Source: Polyangiaceae bacterium
GTDB lineage: Bacteria > Myxococcota_A > Polyangia > Polyangiales > Polyangiaceae
Assembly: GCA_013214025.1 (NCBI GenBank)
Contig: JABSRN010000057.1
Span: 16,773-80,772, forward strand
DNA: 64,000 bases
Reading direction: 5' to 3'
A program made the translations under genes and the position numbers. The notes below the pieces were generated by a model. That model was not told where the DNA came from and did not search any database. It saw only the letters and a program-made list of their open reading frames with translations. Of this stretch, positions 51,110 to 59,271 are shown piece by piece. The stretch's first letter is position 1, and each line of letters begins with the position of its first letter.

Positions 51110-51344
51110 GGGAGGGTTAGTAGCGCCGGGGTCTCGAGAAATTCGCGCCCAGAGCCTGCTGCTCCGGGCCGGCGGCCCAGCGGCTGTACCCTATCGAACC
51201 CTGACAGCTTGCACATCTAATAGTATCGGATATTTAGCACCCTATGCGGCCATCGAGCTGAATCGAAGGCAATGCATATTCGCCTAACTGATATCACCGT
51301 CGGTTCTCTGCCAGCGGCCGTGTGGCCTGGGGTACTGTCCCCCC

Positions 51345-52793
51345 GTGTCGCCCCCATTGTGGACGTGGAGTCGCGTCGCCGTCCTAGTCAGCGGTGTCGC
51401 TGGCAGTGGGCTTTTTCTTACGCTGGCCTTCCGCAGCGTCGACCTCGCGGGAGTGAAAGACGCGCTAACAGCAGCCCAGCTGTGGCCGTGGCTGCCGCTC
51501 GGTGTTTTGTCCTACCTGATCGGACACGGAGTAAGGGGCCTTCGTTGCCGACTGCTCTTCGGTCGAGATACGCCGCTCAGCACAGCGACCGCGAGCAACA
51601 TCGTTGTCGTCGGCTACGCCTGCAACAATATCCTGCCAGCGCGGCTAGGAGAGTTTGTGCGGGCAGGCATGCTCGCGGAACGGACCGGACTGCCCTACGC
51701 ACATGCTCTGACGGTCACATTCGTCGAACGCCTGTTGGACGGTATCGCGATTCTAGTGCTGCTGCTCGGGGGGGCTTGGGTCGTCGGCCTTGCCGGTTGG
51801 ATCCAAGACTTGGTCAACGTGTGCGTGATCGTGTTCGCCGTCGCGACGGCGGGTCTACTCCTAGCGATATTCGCCAGCAATTCGTTGCTCGCCCTTGCCG
51901 GAGCCATCGGCGCCAGAATTCCCGCGGTCTCCGCCCCGTTGATCGGCTTGGTCGCCAAGGTGACGCAAGCCGCCTCCTTGTTGGCGGATCCTCGCCGTGC
52001 AGTCCAGATCGGCGCGCTCAGTCTGTTGGTCTGGCTGTTTGAGGCGGGTCTGTTTTCGTCGCTGCTCAACGCCTTTGGCGTCGACGCACGTTTCGCCACC
52101 TCCCTTCTCACGATGGGCGTCACCAATCTCGGGATCCTCGCACCGTCCACCCCCGGATTTATCGGCACCTTTCATTTGTTTTGTTCGGAGGCCCTGCAGA
52201 GCCAAGGCATCGCTGCAGAGACTTCGGTGGCCGCCGCAGTGCTGATTCATATCGGCTTTTACGTGCCCGTCACGGTTTGGGGTGCCGGCAGCCTGATTTG
52301 GTATGGCACCCAGCTGGGTAACACTTTGGCCGCGGCACGGCGTGCTCGTCACCCTCAGTCCCTCGAATTTCGCGAGGGCATTCCGATGCACAGTCTCGGC
52401 GTTGGGGAGCCGCCTGCCCCGCCGCGTCCAGCTGATCCGATCTACGAAGCGTTGACCCGCGGCTTGCTCGGCATACGTCCAGGACCCGTCGATGAGGACG
52501 CTCGCGCCTATGCGACGAACTTCTTGGAGCATCAGCTGGCCTCGCTCTCCAGCTACTTACGTCTCCAGCTGCGACTCGGGCTGCTCAGCTTCCGCGTCTG
52601 TGTCGCCCTTCGGTATTGGCGACCCTTCAGCCGCCTGCCGGTTGAAACCCAATCAACCGTGGTCCAATGGTGGGCCTACGGCCCCTTCCCGCTAGGGCGG
52701 CAGCTCTTCCGGCCCATTCGCAGCCTAGTGCTGCTCGCCTATTTTGATGCTCCGAGAGCAGCCTCCGTCCAGCTGGGGACCGGCCCCTCATGA
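51345..52793 (+). CDS. LPG-synthase/UPF0104-type membrane protein fused to a GMC-partner-like C-terminal module
   Basis: A 482-residue protein from GTG 51345. Residues ~1-330 are eight to nine transmembrane helices of the LPG_synthase_TM/flippase-like (UPF0104, AglD-like) family, with the typical ARLGEFVRAGMLAERTGLPYA and TNLGILAPSTPGFIGTFHLF segments. After a Pro-rich linker, residues ~380-475 are soluble and helical: SFRVCVALRYWRPFSRLPVETQ, VVQWWAYGPFPLGRQLFRPIRSLVLLAYFDAP. This resembles the small helical domain associated with long-chain-alcohol-oxidase-like GMC enzymes ('FxxL...R...W...R.lF...K.L.l..YfD.P'). The next gene is a GMC oxidoreductase starting inside this gene's stop (ATGA overlap). 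The fusion and pairing suggest a membrane-held oxidase complex acting on a lipid or lipid-linked alcohol. Confidence 0.82.
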   Translation: MSPPLWTWSRVAVLVSGVAGSGLFLTLAFRSVDLAGVKDALTAAQLWPWLPLGVLSYLIGHGVRGLRCRLLFGRDTPLSTATASNIVVVGYACNNILPARLGEFVRAGMLAERTGLPYAHALTVTFVERLLDGIAILVLLLGGAWVVGLAGWIQDLVNVCVIVFAVATAGLLLAIFASNSLLALAGAIGARIPAVSAPLIGLVAKVTQAASLLADPRRAVQIGALSLLVWLFEAGLFSSLLNAFGVDARFATSLLTMGVTNLGILAPSTPGFIGTFHLFCSEALQSQGIAAETSVAAAVLIHIGFYVPVTVWGAGSLIWYGTQLGNTLAAARRARHPQSLEFREGIPMHSLGVGEPPAPPRPADPIYEALTRGLLGIRPGPVDEDARAYATNFLEHQLASLSSYLRLQLRLGLLSFRVCVALRYWRPFSRLPVETQSTVVQWWAYGPFPLGRQLFRPIRSLVLLAYFDAPRAASVQLGTGPS

Positions 52794-54253
52794 CAGATTC
52801 CAAGCGTGTCGACGCCATCGTGATCGGATCCGGTGCCGGAGGCGCCGTCACCGCCATGACCTTGGCTGGCGCCGGCATGAGCGTCGCCGTTCTTGAAGAA
52901 GGCGCCAATGTCCCCCGGAGAGAGTATGGCAAGTCCTCTCCCGAAGGCATGGCGCAGCTGTTTCGTCGAAGTGGCATGACCCCCATCCTGGGACGCGTTC
53001 CTATCGGCTTTGTGGAAGGGCGATGTGTCGGCGGCAGCACCGAAGTCAACAGCGGCTTTTGGCACCGGGCGCCGCGGGAGGTACTGCTCAGCTGGCAGTC
53101 GCGCTTCGACCTGCAAGGCGCCACCGAGTCGGAACTCGTCCCCCACTACGAGTGGGCCGAGCAGCGCCTCTCGGTCTCGCCATATCCCGGGGAATGGCCC
53201 AAGAGCACGAAGTTATTCCAACGAGGCATCGACGCCATGGGCTGGGCAGTTCGGGAGATCCCCCGAACTGCGCCCGGCTGTCAGAGCGCTAACACTTGTG
53301 CGAGCGGCTGCGCCAGCGGAAAAAAACAAGGCATGTCCCAGGGGCTCCTCCCAGAAGCCAAAGCGGCTGGCGCGAATATCTTGAGTCATTGCCGGGTCAA
53401 GTTGCTTCTCCGGCAGGGGCGTCGCGTGACGGGGGTGCTGGCAGAGATCACCCGCGACAACGGGTCGGTCGAGCTGGTGCGCATCGATGCTGATCACGTG
53501 TTTGTTTGCGCGGGCGCCAGTCAGACCCCCACCCTGCTCCGTCAGAGTGGGCTAAGATACAAGGTCGGCGATCAACTCCGCTTGCACCCCATGCTGAAGC
53601 TGACTGCCCGCTTCCCACAACCGGTAAACGCTCAGAACAGCGTTCTTCCACTCCTGCAAGTGAACGAATTTTGGCCCGAAATTTCCCTAGGGGGAGCCTA
53701 CTTTTCCAGTGGGCACCTCGCCTTCTTGCTCGGTGACAATTGGCCGCAGCTGTCGATGGAGATGGAGCATCAGAACCACTTTGCGAGCTACTACGTCGCT
53801 GTTCGGGGAAATGGCCGCGGCTCCGTCCGCCCCTCCGCCTTAGGGAACGGCGACACCGCACTTCGTTACGACCTCTCAGTGGACGATCTTCGTTCGATGA
53901 GCCGAGGGGTCGCGAGGCTCGCGACCCTCCTGCTCGCCGCCGGAGCGGAAGCTGTCTATCCCGCGATTCGCTCGATACCGGTCATTCGCACCGAGCTCGA
54001 CGCCGTGCGTTGGTTGACGGAATTGCTGCCCGCCAAGGATCTCAGTCTCACCACCGTTCACGCATTTTCAAGCTGTCCCATGGGAGAGCAAGCTGGACTC
54101 ACCGCGGCTAACTCGTACGGTCGCGTACACCATGTCGATAACCTTTACGTGAACGACGCAAGCATGCTGCCGGACTCACCCGGAGTGAACCCCCAAGGAA
54201 CGGTGATGGCATTGGCCAGACGTAACGCCCTACATTTTGTGGACTCTCTATGA
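52790..54253 (+). CDS. GMC-family FAD-dependent oxidoreductase
   Basis: A 487-residue flavoenzyme. Dinucleotide-binding AIVIGSGAGGAVTAMTLAGAG near residue 10-30, VLEEG closing the FAD strand, the GMC signature region GRCVGGSTEVNSGFWHRAP, and the C-terminal VNDASMLPDSPGVNPQGTVMALARR with the HxxG-like active-site segment replaced by 'SPGVNPQ'. A cluster SANTCASGCASGKKQ (about 165-180) is typical of the long-chain alcohol oxidase subgroup. It lacks the N-terminal helical part of that subgroup, which is instead fused to the upstream membrane protein. Overlaps both neighbours by 4 bp (ATGA), so the three proteins are made together. Confidence 0.88.
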   Translation: MTDSKRVDAIVIGSGAGGAVTAMTLAGAGMSVAVLEEGANVPRREYGKSSPEGMAQLFRRSGMTPILGRVPIGFVEGRCVGGSTEVNSGFWHRAPREVLLSWQSRFDLQGATESELVPHYEWAEQRLSVSPYPGEWPKSTKLFQRGIDAMGWAVREIPRTAPGCQSANTCASGCASGKKQGMSQGLLPEAKAAGANILSHCRVKLLLRQGRRVTGVLAEITRDNGSVELVRIDADHVFVCAGASQTPTLLRQSGLRYKVGDQLRLHPMLKLTARFPQPVNAQNSVLPLLQVNEFWPEISLGGAYFSSGHLAFLLGDNWPQLSMEMEHQNHFASYYVAVRGNGRGSVRPSALGNGDTALRYDLSVDDLRSMSRGVARLATLLLAAGAEAVYPAIRSIPVIRTELDAVRWLTELLPAKDLSLTTVHAFSSCPMGEQAGLTAANSYGRVHHVDNLYVNDASMLPDSPGVNPQGTVMALARRNALHFVDSL

Positions 54254-55311
54254 CTCGCGCCCCGCTCATTCTTCTCACTGGCGCACCCGGATGGCTTGGG
54301 ACCCGGCTCACCGAATGCCTCCTTCGCGGCATGCCCGAATTGGAGTCTCTTCATGCGCCACGGGCCGACGTGGTTCGCTGTCTGGCGCTCCCCGGCGTGA
54401 ACGTAGACGCACTCGCCGCCCTGGGCGACGCCGTCCAGATCGTCCGAGGTGACGTCACGGACAAGAATTCGTTGAACGCCTTTTTCGATAACAGTCGAAA
54501 CGCCGTCCTCATTCACGCCGCCGGCATCGTGCACCCCAAGCGGCGAATCTCAGAGTTGTTCGACGTAAACAGCCAGGGCACAGCCACAGTGCTGCAGCAG
54601 GCCAAGGCCGCCGGGATCCGCCGCTTCCTCTACGTGTCCAGCAATTCGCCTCTGGGGACCAACCCTCGGGCATCCCACCGCTTCGACGAACATTCGCCTT
54701 ACAACCCCTCTCTCGCCTACGGGCGGAGCAAACAAATCGCCGAAGAACACATCAGCTTGGCGCAGGACAGCGGGGATCTGGAAACAACCATCATCCGCCC
54801 CCCCTGGTTTTACGGGCCTGGACAACCGCCGCGACAGAGTCTGTTCTTTTCGATGATTCGGGACGGACGGGCGCCGATTGTAGGCAGCGGCGAAAATCGG
54901 CGTTCGATGGCCTTCATCGATAATATTTGCCAGGGCATCTTGCTCGCCGCTGAAAGCCCCAGAGCCATCGGAAAGAAGTACTGGATCGCCGACGAGCGCG
55001 CCTACACGATGAATGAAATCATCAATACAATTGAACGCTTAATGTCGGACGAGTTCGATATAGCGGTGCGTGGCGGACGGCTGCGACTGCCCGAATTAGC
55101 GCGCACCATCGCCTACGGAATCGACCGCCAGCTCCAGCGTTTCGGCTTGTATCACCAGAAGTTCCACGTGTTATCCGAGATGAACCAGACCATCGCCGGC
55201 TCTATCGACGCGGCTGAACGCGATCTTGGGTACCGACCCCACATCTCCCTCAAGGAGGGAATGCGCCGCTCCCTGCGATGGATGACGCTGAACGGCCAGC
55301 GGCTTAATTAG
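54250..55311 (+). CDS. NAD(P)-dependent epimerase/dehydratase (extended SDR)
   Basis: A 353-residue extended SDR. LLTGAPGWLGTRL is the TGxxGxxG nucleotide-binding loop, FLYVSSNSPLG the catalytic Ser strand, and YGRSKQIAEE the YxxxK site; IIRPPWFYGPGQP is the substrate-binding turn. Similar to 3-beta-HSD/isomerase-like and sugar-epimerase members; it could oxidise a sterol-like or isoprenoid alcohol or a nucleotide sugar. Overlap with the GMC gene argues that it acts on the same substrate line. Followed by a 209-bp gap before the BY-kinase gene with two small hairpins. Confidence 0.9.
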   Translation: MTRAPLILLTGAPGWLGTRLTECLLRGMPELESLHAPRADVVRCLALPGVNVDALAALGDAVQIVRGDVTDKNSLNAFFDNSRNAVLIHAAGIVHPKRRISELFDVNSQGTATVLQQAKAAGIRRFLYVSSNSPLGTNPRASHRFDEHSPYNPSLAYGRSKQIAEEHISLAQDSGDLETTIIRPPWFYGPGQPPRQSLFFSMIRDGRAPIVGSGENRRSMAFIDNICQGILLAAESPRAIGKKYWIADERAYTMNEIINTIERLMSDEFDIAVRGGRLRLPELARTIAYGIDRQLQRFGLYHQKFHVLSEMNQTIAGSIDAAERDLGYRPHISLKEGMRRSLRWMTLNGQRLN

Positions 55312-55378
55312 TCCCCCCGTTGCTAGGCACCCCAGTTACCAGGCATCGGCCGAACAAAACCGAACCGGGTGACTAGGA

Positions 55379-55412
55379 ACTCGCCGGCGAGAGCCGGCCC
55401 CGTGACCGGGGC
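55379..55412 (+). terminator. Palindrome and hairpin after the flippase-GMC-SDR trio
   Basis: CTCGCCGGCGAG (55379-55390) is a 12-bp perfect palindrome. Directly after it, GCCCCG (55397-55402) pairs with CGGGGC (55407-55412) across a 4-nt loop. They lie in the 209-bp gap before the BY-kinase gene. No T-run follows. This may be a terminator or processing site separating the trio from the next transcript. Confidence 0.4.
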
Positions 55413-55520
55413 AACCTGCGCCTCGCCCTTCGTGAGTTTCGTTGTCGGGTAGATCGCGCTAACGTGCGACATCGATTATTTGGCCGCGATATCAGCGCAT
55501 TCGCCGTAAATTGAGCCAGA

Positions 55521-57812
55521 ATGAATGCCTGCAGGGCTCCGAACAACCAATCGCCATACACCGTGAACATCACTCCAAATAACGTCACCCAGCCCAAGTC
55601 AGCGAAATTACTGGGAGAAGAGCCATCTCCGCTGATGGTGCTGACGCACGCGGTCCGCAAATATTCGCTCACCCTGGTGCTGGTCACCTTGCCTGTCTTT
55701 GTTGGGGTGACATTTTACACCCTGGGACAGACAAAAATTTACCGGGCGTCGATGACCATCCGCATCGACCCCAAGCCCCCCACCCCCCTCGGCAATGCGG
55801 TGCAAACCGTCGTCGACATGGGCAGTGCCAAGTACTGGAACAATCAGGAATACTACGAGACGGAATTCGAGATCTTGCGTTCGATGAACGTCGCCCTCGA
55901 GACCGTAAGCCGACTCGGCCTGCACCGGGATCTCTCGTTCCTAGCCAATCAACCGAGCGACGCTGTCCTCGATGGCACCGCCGTTACGCCCGAGGTAGCT
56001 GCCGAAAAACTACGCAAGCGACTCACCGTTGATCCCGTCAAAGAAACACGACTAACAGAAGTTTCACTCCTCGATGCGGATCCCATCCGTGCCCAACGAG
56101 TGCTGACAGAATTGGTCAACGTCTACATCGATCAGCATCTCAACTATGTGCAAGATTCCACCACGGACGCGGTGGACTGGCTGAACGACCAAGCCGGCAA
56201 ACTCAAGGTTGAACTGGAATCAACCGAGACCTCCGTCAACAACTACAAGACGAAGAACAACATCCTCTCCGTGTCCGTGGACGACCAAACGAGCATGCTT
56301 CGCGAGGAGATGCTCCAACTCAATGAGGCACTCACCCGTGTCCGCACACACCACCAACACCTGACGTCTCGCCTCGCGCTGCTCAAGGGTTTCAACCCGG
56401 AGAACCCGGCAAACCTGCCGACCGACGAGTTACTCAAGAGCGGGCCGTTGCAACAACACCGCGACTTATACATCCAGGCGAACAGCGAACTGCAGGCTCT
56501 TCTCGGCTCGGGCCGCGGCAACAATCACCCTTCGGTGCTAGCAGCGCAGGCGTCGTTGGGCGTTCTGAAAAAAGCCATCCACGATGAAGTGGCGAACATC
56601 GTCGCCGCCCTCAGGCACGATGTCACGGCGTCTCGACAAGAGAAGCAGGGACTCGCCGGACTGTTCAACACTGCCAAGCAGCGGGCGCTGGACTTGAACA
56701 CCCTCAGCATTGACTACAACCGCCTCGAGCGTGACCGGGACAATACCGAGAAGCTGTATTCCCTCGTGCTCGACCGCGCCAAAAAGAGCGATCTGACCCG
56801 CATGATGCGAGTTAACAACATCCGAGTCAGCGAGCGCGCGGGCGTGCCCAAACTCCCAGTCTTTCCGCGAGTGCCGCTGAACCTCGCCTTCGGTCTCTTT
56901 GCCGGAATTGTGTTGGGCATCGCCGTTGCGTTTGGACGGGAAATGCTCGACCGAACGATCAAAACGCCGGAGCAGTTGGAAACGGATTTCGGGCTTCCTA
57001 CGCTTGGCCTCCTGCCGGAGATCGATGCGAAAAATCAGCCAGACTCACCCCAGCGGAAGCGGCGCCGACACAAGGACCCAGCCGAAAAGCTGTCGCCCGA
57101 GCTCATCGTTCACTCCGACCCGACCAGCGGAGTCGCCGAGGCGGCACGAGCGATCCGTACGAACATCATGCTGAGTGCGCCGGACAAGCAGTTCAAGACT
57201 ATCCTGGTCACCAGTGCGGGTCCCCGCGAAGGCAAGACCACCGTTGCCTGTTGCGTGGCCGTAGCGATGGCCCAGGCGGGTCAGCGAGTCTGTCTCTTGG
57301 ACTGCGACATGCGGCGCCCACGCCTACACAAAGTGTTCGGCAAACTCAACGACCGTGGACTCACCTCCTTGATGCTCGACCGCTCCGTATTCGACGACCT
57401 ACCGAAAACGACCCCGGTCGATAACCTTGACGTGATTCCTGCCGGACCGATTCCGCCGAACCCCGCCGAACTGATTCACAGCGAAAATTTTTCGGAGGTC
57501 CTCCAGATGCTCGGCGAAAAATACGACCGCCTCATCATCGATAGCCCTCCCATTGCTCCGGTCACCGATCCGACAATCTTGTCGACAAAAGTGGACGGCA
57601 CCATCCTAGTGGTTCGTGCATTCCAGACCACGCGAGATCTAGTCCGTCGGGCGCGGAACACCCTGGCCAGTGTTCAGGGTCCGCTCATCGGAGCCGTACT
57701 CAATGCCGTCGACCTACACGGCAAGGGTTACGCCTACTACAAATCGCACCACTACTACTATTACAAGCAAGAGGGCTACGGCCCCGAGGAATCACAGGAC
57801 GACGCAGCCTGA
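55521..57812 (+). CDS. Wzc-like polysaccharide co-polymerase with BY-kinase domain
   Basis: A 763-residue protein combining a Wzz/PCP region and a bacterial tyrosine kinase. First transmembrane helix LTLVLVTLPVFVGVTFYTL (~48-66), a long periplasmic coiled-coil region (~200-420), second helix LAFGLFAGIVLGIAVAFG (~453-470), then the kinase: Walker A SAGPREGKTT (~567), Walker A' LLDCDMRRP (~590) and Walker B IIDSPP (~671). A Tyr cluster at the very end (YAYYKSHHYYYYKQEGY, ~735-752) is the autophosphorylation site. It controls chain length and export of capsule/EPS. ATG 55521 has no clear Shine-Dalgarno. Confidence 0.93.
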   Translation: MNACRAPNNQSPYTVNITPNNVTQPKSAKLLGEEPSPLMVLTHAVRKYSLTLVLVTLPVFVGVTFYTLGQTKIYRASMTIRIDPKPPTPLGNAVQTVVDMGSAKYWNNQEYYETEFEILRSMNVALETVSRLGLHRDLSFLANQPSDAVLDGTAVTPEVAAEKLRKRLTVDPVKETRLTEVSLLDADPIRAQRVLTELVNVYIDQHLNYVQDSTTDAVDWLNDQAGKLKVELESTETSVNNYKTKNNILSVSVDDQTSMLREEMLQLNEALTRVRTHHQHLTSRLALLKGFNPENPANLPTDELLKSGPLQQHRDLYIQANSELQALLGSGRGNNHPSVLAAQASLGVLKKAIHDEVANIVAALRHDVTASRQEKQGLAGLFNTAKQRALDLNTLSIDYNRLERDRDNTEKLYSLVLDRAKKSDLTRMMRVNNIRVSERAGVPKLPVFPRVPLNLAFGLFAGIVLGIAVAFGREMLDRTIKTPEQLETDFGLPTLGLLPEIDAKNQPDSPQRKRRRHKDPAEKLSPELIVHSDPTSGVAEAARAIRTNIMLSAPDKQFKTILVTSAGPREGKTTVACCVAVAMAQAGQRVCLLDCDMRRPRLHKVFGKLNDRGLTSLMLDRSVFDDLPKTTPVDNLDVIPAGPIPPNPAELIHSENFSEVLQMLGEKYDRLIIDSPPIAPVTDPTILSTKVDGTILVVRAFQTTRDLVRRARNTLASVQGPLIGAVLNAVDLHGKGYAYYKSHHYYYYKQEGYGPEESQDDAA

Positions 57813-57875
57813 GCCACCTCGAGATGATTACTGAGCCATTGGCAGTGAGCGCACCAGTTTGTATGGGTGACCCGC

Positions 57876-59240
57876 ATGGGTGAGCTCATCTCGCTAATCA
57901 TCAACGTCCCGCTCATCGCAGTGCTGCTCGTCTCCGGGAAAAAACCGACGCGCTTCCTGTACATGGTGGGCTTTTTGCTCCCTCTGTACGCCCTCGTGAT
58001 CCGTGCAGGAGTGGCGTGGAGCTGGCATCGCCTGGTGCTGCCGATCGCCGTCGTGGCCCTGTGGAACGCTCCCAAGTTAAGGGGCGCACCGGGGCGTCGC
58101 GCCGCCGCGCTCTTCTTCGCCTACGCCTGCGTTCTATCCGCTGGGTGGCACGTGTACCTGCTCACCGATGGGCGATTGATTCGATCAGCGATTCGCATGG
58201 GCTGGGGACCGGGACAGTCCACCTATCGTATCCCGGTGCAGCTTTACTCCTACATCTCTGGCATCGGATTGGCATTGATCGGCGGCTGGTTTATCCGAAC
58301 TCGCGAACACGCGCACTCCGCCTTCAACGGTTACATTTCGGGGAGCTGCTTCAGTATCGCCTTCGGCATCGCAGACCTGTTTGCTAACCTAGCGAACATT
58401 TCACTTCTTCCACACCGTGACATAGCCAGCCGGACGGCTATGCATATCGGTGGCCGCGAACTGCCCCGATTGGTCGGACTCGGGGGGGAGCCCAAACACA
58501 CTGCCGCCTTCACTGTATTAGCCTTGATACTCACATTCGCCCTGAGCGCTGTGCCCAGCAATACGCCGATCGTGCCCAAGGCGCGCTTCAAGCTCCGGTT
58601 CTTGTTGATAGGGCTAGCGCTTACGGGGTCGACCAGCGGCATCGTCGCCGGCGCGGCCGGCATTATCACAACGGCATTTCTCATCGCCTCAACGCGAAAA
58701 ATTAGTCAATCCTTCAGCCACTTGGCGGGCATCGGCATGGTCTGTGGGATCGTAGTGCTCGGACTCGGGCCGGCGCTGGTCTCAGACGTATTCGAAGCCC
58801 GTATTCAGAACCGCCTCGGCGGCGGTCAAGAAGAAGCACTTTCGCACGAATACAAGGAGGAAGCATTGATGCGCTACGCCACCGCGAATCCGTCAGCGAT
58901 GATCCTCGGGCATGGCGCCGGTGGGATCGATTTCCATCTGCTCAAGTACTCGGCCCTTCATTTCGCCAAACGCGGAACCCTTAGCCCGGCCTACACCCTG
59001 ACGCGCGTCACCGCAGACTTTGGCTACGTCGGTCTGCTTTTGTTGATGGGCCTCCCCTTGAGTTGGGTGATTCAATCGCGCTCGACGCCTCTGTTAGTTC
59101 CAGCGATCATCCCAGTGGCTGGCATTGTTTGGATCTCGGTGGGACTGGCCATGGGCGCGTACTTCTTCATCGGAGGGTGTCTCAGCAAATATTCTCAACT
59201 CCTCGCCGAAGAACCCGAGCCTGAGGCCGAGCCCGCGTAG
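57876..59240 (+). CDS. Polytopic membrane protein, likely O-antigen/EPS polymerase or ligase (Wzy-like)
   Basis: About 454 residues from ATG 57876 (GTG 57867 would add three). Around 10-12 hydrophobic helices, with a large loop after the penultimate group (EALMRYATANPSAMILGHGAGGIDFHLL), as in Wzy/WaaL proteins where a periplasmic loop carries charged and aromatic residues. It follows the Wzc-like gene by 63 bp and should be part of the same transcript. The tail is Glu-rich (EEPEPEAEPA). I cannot tell polymerase from ligase. Convergent with a second polymerase-like gene; a weak hairpin lies in the 31-bp gap. Confidence 0.7.
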   Translation: MGELISLIINVPLIAVLLVSGKKPTRFLYMVGFLLPLYALVIRAGVAWSWHRLVLPIAVVALWNAPKLRGAPGRRAAALFFAYACVLSAGWHVYLLTDGRLIRSAIRMGWGPGQSTYRIPVQLYSYISGIGLALIGGWFIRTREHAHSAFNGYISGSCFSIAFGIADLFANLANISLLPHRDIASRTAMHIGGRELPRLVGLGGEPKHTAAFTVLALILTFALSAVPSNTPIVPKARFKLRFLLIGLALTGSTSGIVAGAAGIITTAFLIASTRKISQSFSHLAGIGMVCGIVVLGLGPALVSDVFEARIQNRLGGGQEEALSHEYKEEALMRYATANPSAMILGHGAGGIDFHLLKYSALHFAKRGTLSPAYTLTRVTADFGYVGLLLLMGLPLSWVIQSRSTPLLVPAIIPVAGIVWISVGLAMGAYFFIGGCLSKYSQLLAEEPEPEAEPA

Positions 59241-59271
59241 GCACCGCTAGCGCCTAGTCTGCGGTCCCCAT

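Noticed and set aside
55521..57812. Housekeeping ParA/MinD ATPase
   Set aside because: The P-loop region is similar, but the two membrane helices, coiled-coil periplasmic part and C-terminal Tyr cluster identify a BY-kinase co-polymerase.
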